The translations under genes were made by a program, and so were the position numbers. Below, in pieces: positions 1-8,120 of a DNA stretch of 64,000 nucleotides. Source of the DNA: Phycisphaerales bacterium (GTDB taxonomy: Bacteria; Planctomycetota; Phycisphaerae; Phycisphaerales; UBA1924); the NCBI GenBank assembly GCA_905339235.1, contig CAJPFG010000026.1, forward strand, positions 62,001 to 126,000, given 5' to 3'. Below the pieces are notes generated by a model. It was not told where the DNA came from. It made no database searches and saw only the letters and a list, made by a program, of their open reading frames with translations. Within the stretch, counting starts at the first letter, position 1. Each line of letters starts with the position of its first letter.

Positions 1-685
1 CCCCTCGCGCATCCTCCGGGTTCGGGCTGTACGCCGCCATCGTCATCAGCCCGCGCAGCCGCACGTTCACCATCGTCGCGATCTGCTCCGCCAGCGGAAC
101 CGCCGCGGCCTGCGGACACCCGAACTTCTGCGATTCCCCGCTCGTGTTCACCTGCAGCAGCACCTCGACCGGCTCGTCCCGCTTCACCGCGATCGCCTGC
201 AACTCCTCCGCCAGCCGCAGCGAGTCCACCGAATGCACCAGCCGCACATACTCGATCACCTTCCGCGCCTTGTTCCGCTGAAGGTGCCCGATCATGTGCC
301 ACCGAACCCCGTCGCGCCCGCCCGGGGCGGTGGGCGCCGCGCACAGTTTCGCCCCGTGCGGCCCGAACAGCGAATCTCCCGACTCGGCCGGCACTCGCCG
401 CGCGCTTGGCGCCAGCCGCTGCCGGTCGAGGTATTCGGCGACCACCGCGGCGTGCTGCACCAGCACCTGCGCGCGGCTCTCACCAAAGTCCCGATGGCCC
501 AACTGCAGGAGCGTTCGAATCTGCTCGGGGTCGGCTGTCTTCGTCACCGCGACCAGAATGATGTCCGAGGCCCTGCGCCCTGCCTTGGCCGCGCTCGCCG
601 CGATCCGCCGGCACACATCCGCGTACCGCGACTCGACCGAATCCGGGTATCCGCTCTTCGATGCAGGCGCGTGGACTGTTGGCAC
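1..685 (-). CDS. yggS: YggS/PROSC-family PLP-binding protein (3' end beyond window)
   Basis: Pyridoxal-phosphate homeostasis protein, a cytosolic alanine-racemase-fold protein without known catalytic activity. Reading leftward from a GTG at 685 the frame shows the family landmarks: VAVTKTADPEQIRTLLQLG (PLP-lysine region), FGESRAQVL, WHMIGHLQRNKARKV, VHSVDSLRLAEEL, VLLQVNTSGESQKFG and LRGLMTMAAYSP. About 228 residues are visible; the family is usually 220-260, so only the C-terminal end is missing. GTG was chosen because GGAGG lies 7 nt upstream and no ATG fits. There is an insertion of about 35 residues between the FGESRAQ and WHMIGH motifs, a variation seen in planctomycete homologues. Divergent from the peroxiredoxin gene. 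The assignment is strong. Confidence 0.9.
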   Translation of the reverse strand, partial: MPTVHAPASKSGYPDSVESRYADVCRRIAASAAKAGRRASDIILVAVTKTADPEQIRTLLQLGHRDFGESRAQVLVQHAAVVAEYLDRQRLAPSARRVPAESGDSLFGPHGAKLCAAPTAPGGRDGVRWHMIGHLQRNKARKVIEYVRLVHSVDSLRLAEELQAIAVKRDEPVEVLLQVNTSGESQKFGCPQAAAVPLAEQIATMVNVRLRGLMTMAAYSPNPEDARG

Positions 686-811
686 TCGTGATCCTCCGAT
701 TCCGCCTCCGCACATCCGTGTGCGGCCGCTACGCACTTGTCCGACACCTAGCATATCTCCGCGCCGGGCCGCATCCAAGAGCCCCGCGACAACCCTCGCC
801 CGGAGATTCCG

Positions 812-1294
812 ATGCGCAACAACCTCCCCACCCGCTCTTCCCCCATCGCCGTAGGCGAAATCGCCCCCGACTTCACCCTGCCCGACCAGAACAAAAAGGA
901 GTGGAAACTCTCCGACGCCGTGAAGCAGGGCGACGTCGTCCTCAGTTTCGTCCCCTTCGCCTTCACCGGCGTCTGCAGCACCGAGATGAAGTGCATCTCC
1001 GCTGACTTCGCCAAGTGGACCGCCAAGGGCGCCACCGTCGTCGGCATCAACTGCGACAGCATGTTCGCCAACAAGGCCTGGGCGGAAAAGGACGGCTACA
1101 CCCACACCATCCTCTCCGACCTGCACCGCGACATCACCAGGGCCTTCGGGCTCTACTGGCCCGACATGAACGTCTCCGGCCGCGGCACAGTCGTCATCGC
1201 CAAATCCGCCGACGGCAAGGGCAAGGTCAAGTTCATCCAGGCGCGAGAGCCGGGTAAAGCCATGAACTGGGCCGAGGTGCTCGAGTTGATCTGA
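812..1294 (+). CDS. Peroxiredoxin (AhpC/TSA family)
   Basis: 160-residue thiol peroxidase of the thioredoxin fold, expected to reduce H2O2 or organic peroxides in the cytosol. The peroxidatic site is PFAFTGVCSTEM with Cys55. The N-terminal part has the usual IAPDFTLPDQN, and a second Cys61 follows closely (CISADF). Downstream VVGINCDS and LSDLHRDITRAFGLYW match the family core. Length suits the AhpE/BCP-type classes. The subclass and resolving cysteine are not settled. The gene stands alone and converges on the serine hydrolase gene, whose stop is 7 bp away. A decayed second copy lies at about 4880-5180. Confidence 0.9.
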   Translation: MRNNLPTRSSPIAVGEIAPDFTLPDQNKKEWKLSDAVKQGDVVLSFVPFAFTGVCSTEMKCISADFAKWTAKGATVVGINCDSMFANKAWAEKDGYTHTILSDLHRDITRAFGLYWPDMNVSGRGTVVIAKSADGKGKVKFIQAREPGKAMNWAEVLELI

Positions 1295-1300
1295 ACGATT

Positions 1301-2725
1301 TCACGGCCCGCCGATCCTCGCGAGCCCCAGCGGCGAGCGGATCCTCATCTTCGTCGAGATCGTGCCCGCATACGTGTAGTTTCCGGGCTTGAGGTTCGCC
1401 CGCGATCCATCGGACATCTGGCCCACCGCCCACGGAATGCCGCGGAACGGCACCGTGTAACTCCCGAAGTACGTCGCCGCGGGCGTTCCCGGCTCGACCC
1501 AGAATCCGTCCACAGCCAGCGTCGGCCAGTTCGTCTGTGCCGTCAACCCTGCATCGATGTTCTCGGCCAGGAGCGACGCGTAGTTATCCCCGTCCTCGTC
1601 GCCGTTCCGCTGGTTAAACCAGACGAACACGTTCGTGCCGTCGTCCCGCTGCCATGCGCGGCAGTTCACGCCCGCCAGCGCCCCGCCGTGCGATCCGTTC
1701 ACCGGCTCGGATACCGGCACGCCGATCTGCTGCGAGAAAGCGCCGACGTAGTACCGTTTCAGCAACTCCAGCATGGTGGTTGAACTCACCACCAGCCCGC
1801 CCTGGCCGACCCTCGCCTCGTGATCCCACGATCCGTACGGCGCATCGACGAGAATCGAGCACCTCAGCCCCGGGCATTCGTTCTCGAAGCAGCACCAGTT
1901 CTGCCCGCCGTCGTACCACGCCTCGCGCGTCGGCTGATCGGCCCGGAACGTCCGGCCCTGCCGCAGATCTGTCGATGGAATCCACATATTCGGCGTCAGG
2001 ATGTTCTGCCGCAGATAGGTTACCAGCCCCGTGCCCGTCACCTCCTCCACGATCAGCCCGCATGCGAGGAACCCGATGTTCGAGTAGCACCCGCGCGGGT
2101 TCTCGGCGCTTCCGCACGGCGTCATCCCGGGCGAAAACTGCAGCGGCCGCCCGAGGATCCAACGCATCGTGTTGTTGCGCCCCGGCGGGCTGGTCACCCC
2201 CATGTCGCCTGCGATCTGGCATTCCTCGTACGTAAGATCGCCCGCTGTCGCCCGATTCCAGCCCCCGGTGTGCGTCAGCAGATGCCGGACCCGCACGTCC
2301 CGCAGCCGCGAATCGCCCAGGGATGGATACGGATCGTGCGGCAGCAGCCCCCCGCCCGCCTGCCCGAGGTCGAACACGTGGTCCTCCAGGCTGATCACGC
2401 CCTCCGACGCGAGTTTCTGGATCGCCGCCCCCGTGTACGCCTTCGTGCAACTTGCGATACGCACCAGCGCATTCTCCGGGATCGGCGTGTTCTCCCCGCT
2501 GTCGTAGTAGCCGAAACCGCGCTGGTACACGATGACGCCGTTGTGCATCACCGCCAGAAGCCCCGCCCTGAGCCCGTTCTCCGCCATCAGGTCCTGCATT
2601 TCAACGTCCAGCCACGACAACTGGCTCACCGACCGCCCCGTCACCGGCAGTTGCCCTCGGGCTTCGACGCTCCCTAACACCAGCGCTCCCACCGCCAGCG
2701 TTGCTGTGCCTGGTAATCCGCGCAT
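1301..2725 (-). CDS. Exported serine hydrolase, class C beta-lactamase-like
   Basis: 474-residue protein of the beta-lactamase/D-alanyl-D-alanine carboxypeptidase/esterase fold, predicted secreted. The N-terminus MRGLPGTATLAVGALVLG ending near EARGQ is a signal peptide. The catalytic SxxK is SCTK (Ser92, Lys95) and the YxN motif is Tyr214 in CYSNIGF; RHLLTHTGG is the usual conserved stretch before it, and SHGG near the C-terminus may take the place of the KTG box. Start chosen at 2725 because GGAGG lies upstream in the spacer after the preceding gene. It lies 32 bp downstream of the exported-protein gene ending at 2758, so the two may be co-transcribed. The substrate cannot be read from the sequence. 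Confidence 0.88.
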   Translation of the reverse strand: MRGLPGTATLAVGALVLGSVEARGQLPVTGRSVSQLSWLDVEMQDLMAENGLRAGLLAVMHNGVIVYQRGFGYYDSGENTPIPENALVRIASCTKAYTGAAIQKLASEGVISLEDHVFDLGQAGGGLLPHDPYPSLGDSRLRDVRVRHLLTHTGGWNRATAGDLTYEECQIAGDMGVTSPPGRNNTMRWILGRPLQFSPGMTPCGSAENPRGCYSNIGFLACGLIVEEVTGTGLVTYLRQNILTPNMWIPSTDLRQGRTFRADQPTREAWYDGGQNWCCFENECPGLRCSILVDAPYGSWDHEARVGQGGLVVSSTTMLELLKRYYVGAFSQQIGVPVSEPVNGSHGGALAGVNCRAWQRDDGTNVFVWFNQRNGDEDGDNYASLLAENIDAGLTAQTNWPTLAVDGFWVEPGTPAATYFGSYTVPFRGIPWAVGQMSDGSRANLKPGNYTYAGTISTKMRIRSPLGLARIGGP

Positions 2726-2757
2726 GACTCCGGTTCCTCCCGCGGCCTCGCCCGCCG

Positions 2758-4770
2758 CTACTGCAGATTGACCAGCACCAGCACAAAGCCAACCTCGCCC
2801 TTCGGCAGCGCGGTCATGGCCTTGCCGATCGCCGCGCCCTGCGCCCTCGGATAGTCCAGAACCTTCATCGCATGCCCCGGCCGGGACGACGTCGTGAGCA
2901 GATCGCCGGCGTCGATCGCCGCGCCGGTCGCATCGCAGAACACCCACACGCGCCCTGAAAGCGCAATCGCCGGTGAATCCTGACTTCCCGGCAGGTGCCC
3001 CATGATGGTGCCCGCCGGCAGGCCGTTCGCGCCGCTCACCACCCCGGCCACGCGACGGTTGTACTCGCCGCTCGCGACGCGGAGTTTCCCCGGGTTCTGC
3101 GGATCGATCTCCATCACCAGCCCCGGCCGCGTCTCTTCGCTCACCGGGAACTTCTCGGCCAGGTCGGCGCCCATGATCTCCAGCACATCGCACCGCGCCG
3201 TCCCGTTGACGTCGAGCCGGGCCTGCGGGGTCGTAGTTCCCATGCCGATGTTCCCGGTCGCGACATCCATCACGAACGCCCAGCCCGCGCCGGCCCGCCC
3301 GTACAGGCCGATCTGGTCGTCGTTGAACATCCCCATGAACGCCCGGTCCGCGCCGGGAGTCTGCTGGTAGAAATCGATCCCCGCCGAGTTGCCCCCCGAC
3401 GGCGGGTTGTCCTGCCGAAGCCGGATTCGTCCCTGCGTATCCAACGACCGTTCCGGCGAGACCACGCCCAAGCCGACGTTTCCGCTGAAGTAGTTCCGCC
3501 CTCCGATGAAGAAACTCGCGTATCCGTCCGTGCTGTCGGTCTGCCCGAACACGCCGATCCCCGTCCCGCTCGTCGCGCTGACATAACCCATCACGCCCCG
3601 CCCCGAGGGGCTCTCGCTCTCGAATCGCCCGCCGTAACTCCCCCCCGCCGCTGCGCTGGCGTGCCCTTCTACGCCCCGCCCCGACGAACTCGCCGATTCG
3701 CCGTACACACCCCGGTTGACCCCGCTGGTCGCCGTCGTGTTGCCGTGAATGCCGTACCCCGTTGTCGAAAACGACTGGAACCACCCGCCCTTGCCCGTTC
3801 CGGTCGTCGCGGTCGATCGCCCGAACACCGCGTACCCGTTGGCCGCGCTCGTGTACCCCGTCAACCCCGGCTGCGCTGATCCGCCAGTGCCGATGATCGC
3901 GGGCCCCGTCGTGTTCGTGATGTTGAACACGCCGTTGATGCTGTTCGCGGCCGATCCGCTGTAGGGAAGCGTCAACCCCGTCGCGGGCTGCCAGCTCCCC
4001 ACACCCACGCCGTCGCTTGTGAGCACGCGCCCCGCCGCCGCGCCGGTGCTCAGCGTGAGAGCGCTCGTGGCGAGTCCGCCCGTGAACGACTTGGCCCCCG
4101 TGAATGTCTGGACACTATTGAGCAGCGCCACGTTACCCGAGAGCCGCGCATCGGCCAGGCTGCCCGCCGAGACGTTCGCCGCGTTGAGGCCCGTGAGCCC
4201 CGCCCCCGAGCCGCTGAACGCGTTGCCCGCATTGCTCATCGTCACCGCGCCGGTGTACGCCCCCGTGAGCCGCGCGCCCGGCAGCGTTCCGGCCGTCAGA
4301 TTCCCCGCGTTCTGGTAGAACGATGCCGGCTGGCTGTTGAACTGCGTCGCGTTCGCGGCCACACCCGCCGTGCCCGCGCTCAACGCGTAGATCGCGTTGG
4401 GCGCGCTCGTGATCGCCTGCCGCGGCGTGAGCAGCACAAAGCCCGTCGAGTCGGAGCAGTCCAGCCCCGCCCCGGCCCTCGCCTCGATCTCCAGAAACAT
4501 CCCCGTCCCGAAGATCCCCGGGCCGTAGTCAAGCTCCGCCCGGAACAGCCCATCGGACATGCTCAGGTCTTCAACGCACAGCGTCGCCCCGATCTGCGAC
4601 CCGCCCACCGGCTCGCGAAAGAGCCGGAATCGAAGGTCAAACAACCCGCTCGCCGGAGTCCCCCCCGATCGCAACTCCCCCTGATATGCGAACGTGGTCT
4701 CTGTCTGCCCCATCGCCGGAATCGCGCCCACACCGATCACGACCGTACAGCACAGGATGCGGGACACCAT
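2758..4770 (-). CDS. Exported tail-fibre-like repeat protein
   Basis: 670 residues. The signal peptide is MVSRILCCTVVIGVGAIPAMG, with AAGGAAGGA upstream of the ATG at 4770; the open frame extends further upstream but that part is not protein-like. After a beta-rich head (FAYQGELRSGGTPASGLFDL) come Gly/Ser/Ala/Thr-rich repeats (GNLTAGTLPGARLTG, ATTGTGKGGWFQSFSTTGYG, SSSGRGVEGHAS) resembling trimeric fibre or tail-spike shafts, then GNVGLGVVSPERSLDTQG and GNIGMGTTTPQARLDVNG, typical of fibre-like proteins that precede a compact C-terminal domain (MGADLAEKFPVSEE to the end). Such domains occur in many bacterial surface proteins. No transmembrane anchor is visible. Function is unknown; a surface or appendage role is inferred. 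Confidence 0.8.
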   Translation of the reverse strand: MVSRILCCTVVIGVGAIPAMGQTETTFAYQGELRSGGTPASGLFDLRFRLFREPVGGSQIGATLCVEDLSMSDGLFRAELDYGPGIFGTGMFLEIEARAGAGLDCSDSTGFVLLTPRQAITSAPNAIYALSAGTAGVAANATQFNSQPASFYQNAGNLTAGTLPGARLTGAYTGAVTMSNAGNAFSGSGAGLTGLNAANVSAGSLADARLSGNVALLNSVQTFTGAKSFTGGLATSALTLSTGAAAGRVLTSDGVGVGSWQPATGLTLPYSGSAANSINGVFNITNTTGPAIIGTGGSAQPGLTGYTSAANGYAVFGRSTATTGTGKGGWFQSFSTTGYGIHGNTTATSGVNRGVYGESASSSGRGVEGHASAAAGGSYGGRFESESPSGRGVMGYVSATSGTGIGVFGQTDSTDGYASFFIGGRNYFSGNVGLGVVSPERSLDTQGRIRLRQDNPPSGGNSAGIDFYQQTPGADRAFMGMFNDDQIGLYGRAGAGWAFVMDVATGNIGMGTTTPQARLDVNGTARCDVLEIMGADLAEKFPVSEETRPGLVMEIDPQNPGKLRVASGEYNRRVAGVVSGANGLPAGTIMGHLPGSQDSPAIALSGRVWVFCDATGAAIDAGDLLTTSSRPGHAMKVLDYPRAQGAAIGKAMTALPKGEVGFVLVLVNLQ

Positions 4771-4879
4771 TGGCTGATCCTTCCTTGGAGCGCCGTCCCA
4801 AGATCGCGAAACCGCGCCCTCGGGAATATCGCCACTGACCAGCCGAATTCGATGGGAGCGAACCGCCAGGGAATCCAAG

Positions 4880-5180
4880 CATCACAAGAAAGAGCGACTC
4901 CAACGCCGTCAGGAAAGGCGATGTCGTGCTGAGTTTCGTCCCTTTCGCCTTCACCGGCGTGTGTTCGATGGAAATGAAGTGCATCTCGGGCGACGCCGCC
5001 AAGTGGACGGCGAAGGGCGCCACGGTCGTCGGCCTCGACTGCGACAGCATGTTCGCGAGCAAGAACTGATCGGAGAAGAGGCTACACCCACCATCCTGCC
5101 CCTTCACCAAGGCCCACGGGCTCGATTGGGCCGACATCGCGCCGATGGATGTCGTCGGACGCTCGCCGCGAACTCCGGGG
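4880..5180 (+). pseudogene. Decayed peroxiredoxin copy
   Basis: The plus strand encodes RKGDVVLSFVPFAFTGVC then SMEMKCISGDAAKW and ATVVGLDCDSMFASKN, near-identical to residues 38-80 of the peroxiredoxin at 812-1294. A TGA follows SKN (about 5067), and beyond it similarity continues in shifted frames (EATPTIL, then AHGLDWADIAPMDVVGR matching the AFGLYWPDMNVSGRG region). The 5' third is nearly absent. A stop codon plus at least one frameshift makes this a pseudogene. The peroxidatic Cys is still present. Confidence 0.85.
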
Positions 5181-5191
5181 CCTTAACCGTC

Positions 5192-6244
5192 TCAGCACGG
5201 CTCGCCGTTCACTCGCTGCTCTTCGGTCTCGATGTCGAACCCGTTGACCGCTCCGTCGCCGTTCAGGTCCGCGTCCGGAAAGCAGAAGTTCGTGAAGTTG
5301 CCGTTGACGGCCTCTTCGGTCGCCTCTACGTCGAAGCCGTTGAGCGCGCCGTCGCAGTTTACATCCGGGTCGCAGGGCGGGGGGACAAACCCGTGCACCA
5401 CGATGACGTGGCTGCCGCCGCCGAACGTCGAGAAGAGAAAGTCGCCCGTGAACGGATCGATGTAGGCTCCCTCCGCACCGAACAGACCGACCATGAAGTC
5501 GCGGCGCGACGACACGATCGGATCCCCGTTGGGGTCCACGTCGTACACCGCGACGCTTCCCGCCGAATACTCGGAGACCAGCATGCTCGGCCCGGTAAAC
5601 AGAGGCGAGCCCGGCGGCACGTACACGAACCCCTCCGGCCCGCCGCCCAGCGTGGCCGTCTGGGTGGCCGAGAGCACATCAAAGGTGCCCGAACCGTCGG
5701 GGGCATACGCCGCGTCGTAGAACTGCCCTCCGGACCACGAGCACAACTTCATTCGTCCCGCGCCCGAGTAGCCCACCGGCACAAACATCACCGCCGAGTG
5801 CGATTGAGCCACCCCCAGCGCTGCCAAGTCGATGACGCGGTCCGGCGCCACACTCCCGGGCCGGTATTGCCCGAGTTGGTTCACCGGCCACCGCGACGCG
5901 AACAGCACGCCGCTGGGGCCGTACGTCACGCCGCCGTCGTTGTATTCCGCGCTCGCGTAAAGCGTCGTCGCTCCGGGCACAAAGGCGTCGATGTGCCCCT
6001 GCCCGTCGCGAGTCACCGAAACGGCGTAGAGCGCCCCCACCGAACTATTGGCGGCGCCGCCCAACAAAAGCACATCCGACGACGCTGCGAGGAGCGTCAA
6101 TCCGCCGTACTGCGCCGGCACGTCCGGCGCTGAACCCAGATCGACAAGCGTGTATGAGCCGGCGAAAAACGGATCGATGGTCTGCCCCACCGCCGAGGCG
6201 GAAAGCCCCGCCGAGCACCCCAGCGCAAGAATCAATCTCAGCAT
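5192..6244 (-). CDS. Exported protein with C-terminal dockerin-like tail
   Basis: 350 residues. A signal peptide (MLRLILALGCSAGLSASAVG) is followed by a beta-rich body of about 265 residues (SAPDVPAQYGGLTLLAASSD, FVPGATTLYASAEYNDGG, LVSEYSAGSVAVYDVDPNG) that suggests a six- or seven-bladed propeller; this is inference. The last 55 residues are a dockerin-like pair of calcium-loop motifs: DVNCDGALNGFDVEATEE and DLNGDGAVNGFDIETEEQ, ending NGEPC. Almost the same tail occurs in the protein at 53776-54549. Such tails are common in Phycisphaerae exported proteins and are thought to mediate attachment or sorting. The body's function is not recognised. Confidence 0.85.
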   Translation of the reverse strand: MLRLILALGCSAGLSASAVGQTIDPFFAGSYTLVDLGSAPDVPAQYGGLTLLAASSDVLLLGGAANSSVGALYAVSVTRDGQGHIDAFVPGATTLYASAEYNDGGVTYGPSGVLFASRWPVNQLGQYRPGSVAPDRVIDLAALGVAQSHSAVMFVPVGYSGAGRMKLCSWSGGQFYDAAYAPDGSGTFDVLSATQTATLGGGPEGFVYVPPGSPLFTGPSMLVSEYSAGSVAVYDVDPNGDPIVSSRRDFMVGLFGAEGAYIDPFTGDFLFSTFGGGSHVIVVHGFVPPPCDPDVNCDGALNGFDVEATEEAVNGNFTNFCFPDADLNGDGAVNGFDIETEEQRVNGEPC

Positions 6245-6476
6245 TGGAATCCCCCATCTCGACGCCCGTCAAGGGCGATCTCGGGCCAATGTACCCCAGT
6301 CACCCGCCTTTCACAATCTCAAACACCTGCTTTCAAAGCGAAAACACAAGCCCAGCCAATCTCCAAACGAACGCCCGTGGACGCTTGCTCGCGTTCTTTT
6401 TCGCACGCGAGTGGCGTTTTGGCCCGCGTGTGATACCTTTCATCGGCGTCCGAAGCGGCGCTCCACGGAACTCCCC

Positions 6477-7331
6477 ATGTGTGCCTGCAATCTCGTGCGA
6501 ACGGCGGTTTTGGCGGTGTGCGGTGCCGCGGCAATTCCCGCCGCCGGCGCTTACACGAACAACATTCTGATCACCGGATACTGGCCGCCCACCAACGAAA
6601 TGATCCGGCCCTTCAGCCAGAACCCCGCGCAGAATCCCTCCGGATGGCAGGGCGGAAACTGGGAAAATCGCGGCTACAACATCTTTTCCTACTTCCCCGA
6701 GTTCCCCGGCATCAACAGCCCGCCCTACGGGCGCGGCCAGGGCGATTTCGAGGTGGATTACCAGGACGCGTCCGCCGATTTCTGGCGGGTCGTGGGTGAC
6801 CTCCAGCCTGTCGCGATCATCACCTTCAGCCGCGGCGGCGTGAACAACAGTTCCTGGGAACTCGAAAGCCGCGCCCGAAAACTCCCTCTCAACTCCTGGA
6901 CGCCCGACTACCTCGCGCCCACGCGCCCAACGCCCGATCTGCCCATCGCCTCAGAGCCCGACAACTTCATCCGATTCTCTTCGCTCCCCATGGTCGAAAT
7001 CCGCGACGCGGTCGCGGCCGCGGGCCTGGGCATCAACGCGTTCATCGACTCCAGCAACAACTTCGGCGGAACCTTCGTGTCCGAGTTCACGAGTTACCAC
7101 AGCAGTTGGTACGCCAATCTTCACTCCGATCCGTCCGACCCCGCGTGGTGTGTCGCGGGCGGGCACATCCATGTCGGAGGCTCCACGTCGGTCGCTGCGT
7201 CAACCCTGGCCACGCAGGTCACGCTGCGCACACTCATCGATCACGTGGATTCGATCGTCCCGGCCCCCGGCGGCTGCTCGCTCTTCGCGAGCACGCTCCT
7301 GCTCGCGGCGCGTCGGCGTCGCCATGTGTGA
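6477..7331 (+). CDS. Exported pyroglutamyl-peptidase-like protein with PEP-CTERM-like tail, catalytic Cys replaced
   Basis: 284 residues with a signal peptide (CNLVRTAVLAVCGAAAIPAAG) and a C-terminal sorting-like tail (PAPGGCSLFASTLLLAARRR). The middle follows peptidase C15 (pyrrolidone-carboxylate peptidase) throughout: NNILITGYWPP for the N-terminal ILxTGFxPF, QPVAIITFSRGG for the HQPDxxIxxGxxGG loop, ELESRARK around the catalytic Glu position, and GHIHVG for the catalytic His motif GFIHxP. The motif that normally reads GTFVCN is GTFVSE here, so the nucleophile Cys is Ser. The protein may be an inactive binding version or an altered hydrolase. A -10-like TACCTT lies about 40 nt upstream of the ATG at 6477. 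It is the last backbone gene before the element's left repeat. Confidence 0.75.
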   Translation: MCACNLVRTAVLAVCGAAAIPAAGAYTNNILITGYWPPTNEMIRPFSQNPAQNPSGWQGGNWENRGYNIFSYFPEFPGINSPPYGRGQGDFEVDYQDASADFWRVVGDLQPVAIITFSRGGVNNSSWELESRARKLPLNSWTPDYLAPTRPTPDLPIASEPDNFIRFSSLPMVEIRDAVAAAGLGINAFIDSSNNFGGTFVSEFTSYHSSWYANLHSDPSDPAWCVAGGHIHVGGSTSVAASTLATQVTLRTLIDHVDSIVPAPGGCSLFASTLLLAARRRRHV

Positions 7332-7356
7332 CTGGCCAGGGACAAACAAACGGAAA

Positions 7357-7378
7357 AGTGGGCGCAACAGGACTCGAA
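7357..7378 (+). repeat. Left direct repeat (putative attachment site)
   Basis: Identical to 31457-31478, including GGGCGCAACAGGACTCGAA from the tRNA-Val 3' end (T-arm 3' half plus acceptor stem, complement strand). Homology to the tRNA stops sharply after position 7378. It lies 26 bp after the stop of the exported peptidase-like gene. Confidence 0.75.
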
Positions 7379-7382
7379 GAAT

Positions 7383-7408
7383 CCTCGATTTCCGCAGGGA
7401 AATCGGGG
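7383..7408 (+). other. Perfect stem-loop beside the left repeat
   Basis: An 11-bp stem (7383-7393 with 7398-7408, one T-G wobble) closes a 4-nt loop GCAG. No T-tract follows, so it is not a canonical terminator. It starts 4 nt inside the putative attachment site and could be a recombinase-related structure or a weak terminator for the gene ending at 7331. Confidence 0.45.
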
Positions 7409-7642
7409 GTCTCGGACGAGGGCGGCGCAAAAAGCGGCGCACGGCGGACGGGCTCTGCCGATCGGGCAACTCCCAATGGCTTGTGTGATGACGACTTGGC
7501 GGCGTGGATCACGTGTCCCTTCACGCTGGCGCCCGTTACCCGGACCGGACTCTTGGCAATGCTCATGGCCTTCAAGCGGGAGGCCGTCTTGCAGGTGACG
7601 TACCAACCTGCAAATGGCCGGGTTGAGGAGACCATGCTTTAG
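7409..7642. other. No convincing gene
   Basis: About 230 bp at the left end of the element. An open frame exists on the minus strand (to about 7635) and another on the plus strand, but neither has a recognisable motif, a ribosome-binding site or protein-like composition. I see no gene here. Confidence 0.4.
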
Positions 7643-7831
7643 CGCACGGACGAACCTCGCCTGTGGTCCGCCTCCACCGTCGAACTCGCCAGAGTAATCG
7701 GCGTCTCGGATGTCGCCGTCGCCAAGGCCTGCGCCCGCTACAAGATCCCCCTCGGCCACCGCCACGGCCAGCGTGTTTCCCAAACCGCCGGAGTCAGGGA
7801 GCGGCAGAAGCGCAGGAGCATTTCGCGGTAA
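7643..7831 (+). pseudogene. Fragment of a helix-turn-helix protein
   Basis: The frame after the TAG at 7640 encodes LWSASTVELARVIGVSDVAV then AKACARYKIPLG, which matches a small HTH module found in a family of bacterial proteins that usually continues PxPxRGYW. There is no start codon or upstream part, and the frame runs into the antisense of the sigma-factor fragment and stops at 7829-7831. It is a remnant, perhaps from the element's own regulatory or recombination genes. Confidence 0.5.
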
Positions 7832-7923
7832 CGATCCTCGAACTGGGCCCACGCCGCGGCGTTGTCGCCGTCGCGGACCTGGAGGAGGAGGGTGACGCTG
7901 GTTTTGGTTGAAGACACCCCCAC
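7738..7923 (-). pseudogene. 5' fragment of an ECF sigma factor gene (copy A)
   Basis: From a GTG at 7923 (AGGAGG upstream) the frame encodes SSTKTSVTLLLQVRDGDN and AAWAQFEDRYREMLLRFCRS, parallel to residues 6-44 of the intact ECF factor at 13347-13946. After RFCRSL similarity ends and the frame runs to a stop at 7738 through unrelated, HTH-fragment antisense sequence. The upstream motif at 7986-8003 is also shared with the intact gene. The rest of the sigma gene and any partner kinase are missing on this side. Confidence 0.8.
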
Positions 7924-7985
7924 AACGACCTCCTGCGCGGCGCGGGGGCGGCCTGCTCGGGAGCCCACGTGCCGAATGGCCGCGA

Positions 7986-8003
7986 ATCGGTGTCCAATAT
8001 ACC
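7986..8003 (-). promoter_or_regulatory. Conserved motif upstream of ECF sigma gene, copy A
   Basis: Reading leftward, GGTATATTGGACACCGAT is identical to the sequence at 14003-14020 in front of the intact ECF gene, while the flanks differ. TATATT would serve as a -10 box about 70 nt upstream of the sigma start. Conservation between decayed and intact copies suggests a promoter or operator, possibly autoregulated. Confidence 0.5.
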
Positions 8004-8120
8004 GCGCCGGGGCGGTAGTCCCATCAAGCGGGACGGGCTCCGGGCCTTGGGCTTGAGGGCACAGACAAAACTGGGGCTGACGCAGCCCTGATCCCGCGAT
8101 GCTCGAAAAGGGGGCACACG

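Noticed and set aside
7234-7635. 133-residue minus-strand frame at the element's left end
   Set aside because: Includes antisense of the tRNA fragment and has no motif or RBS.
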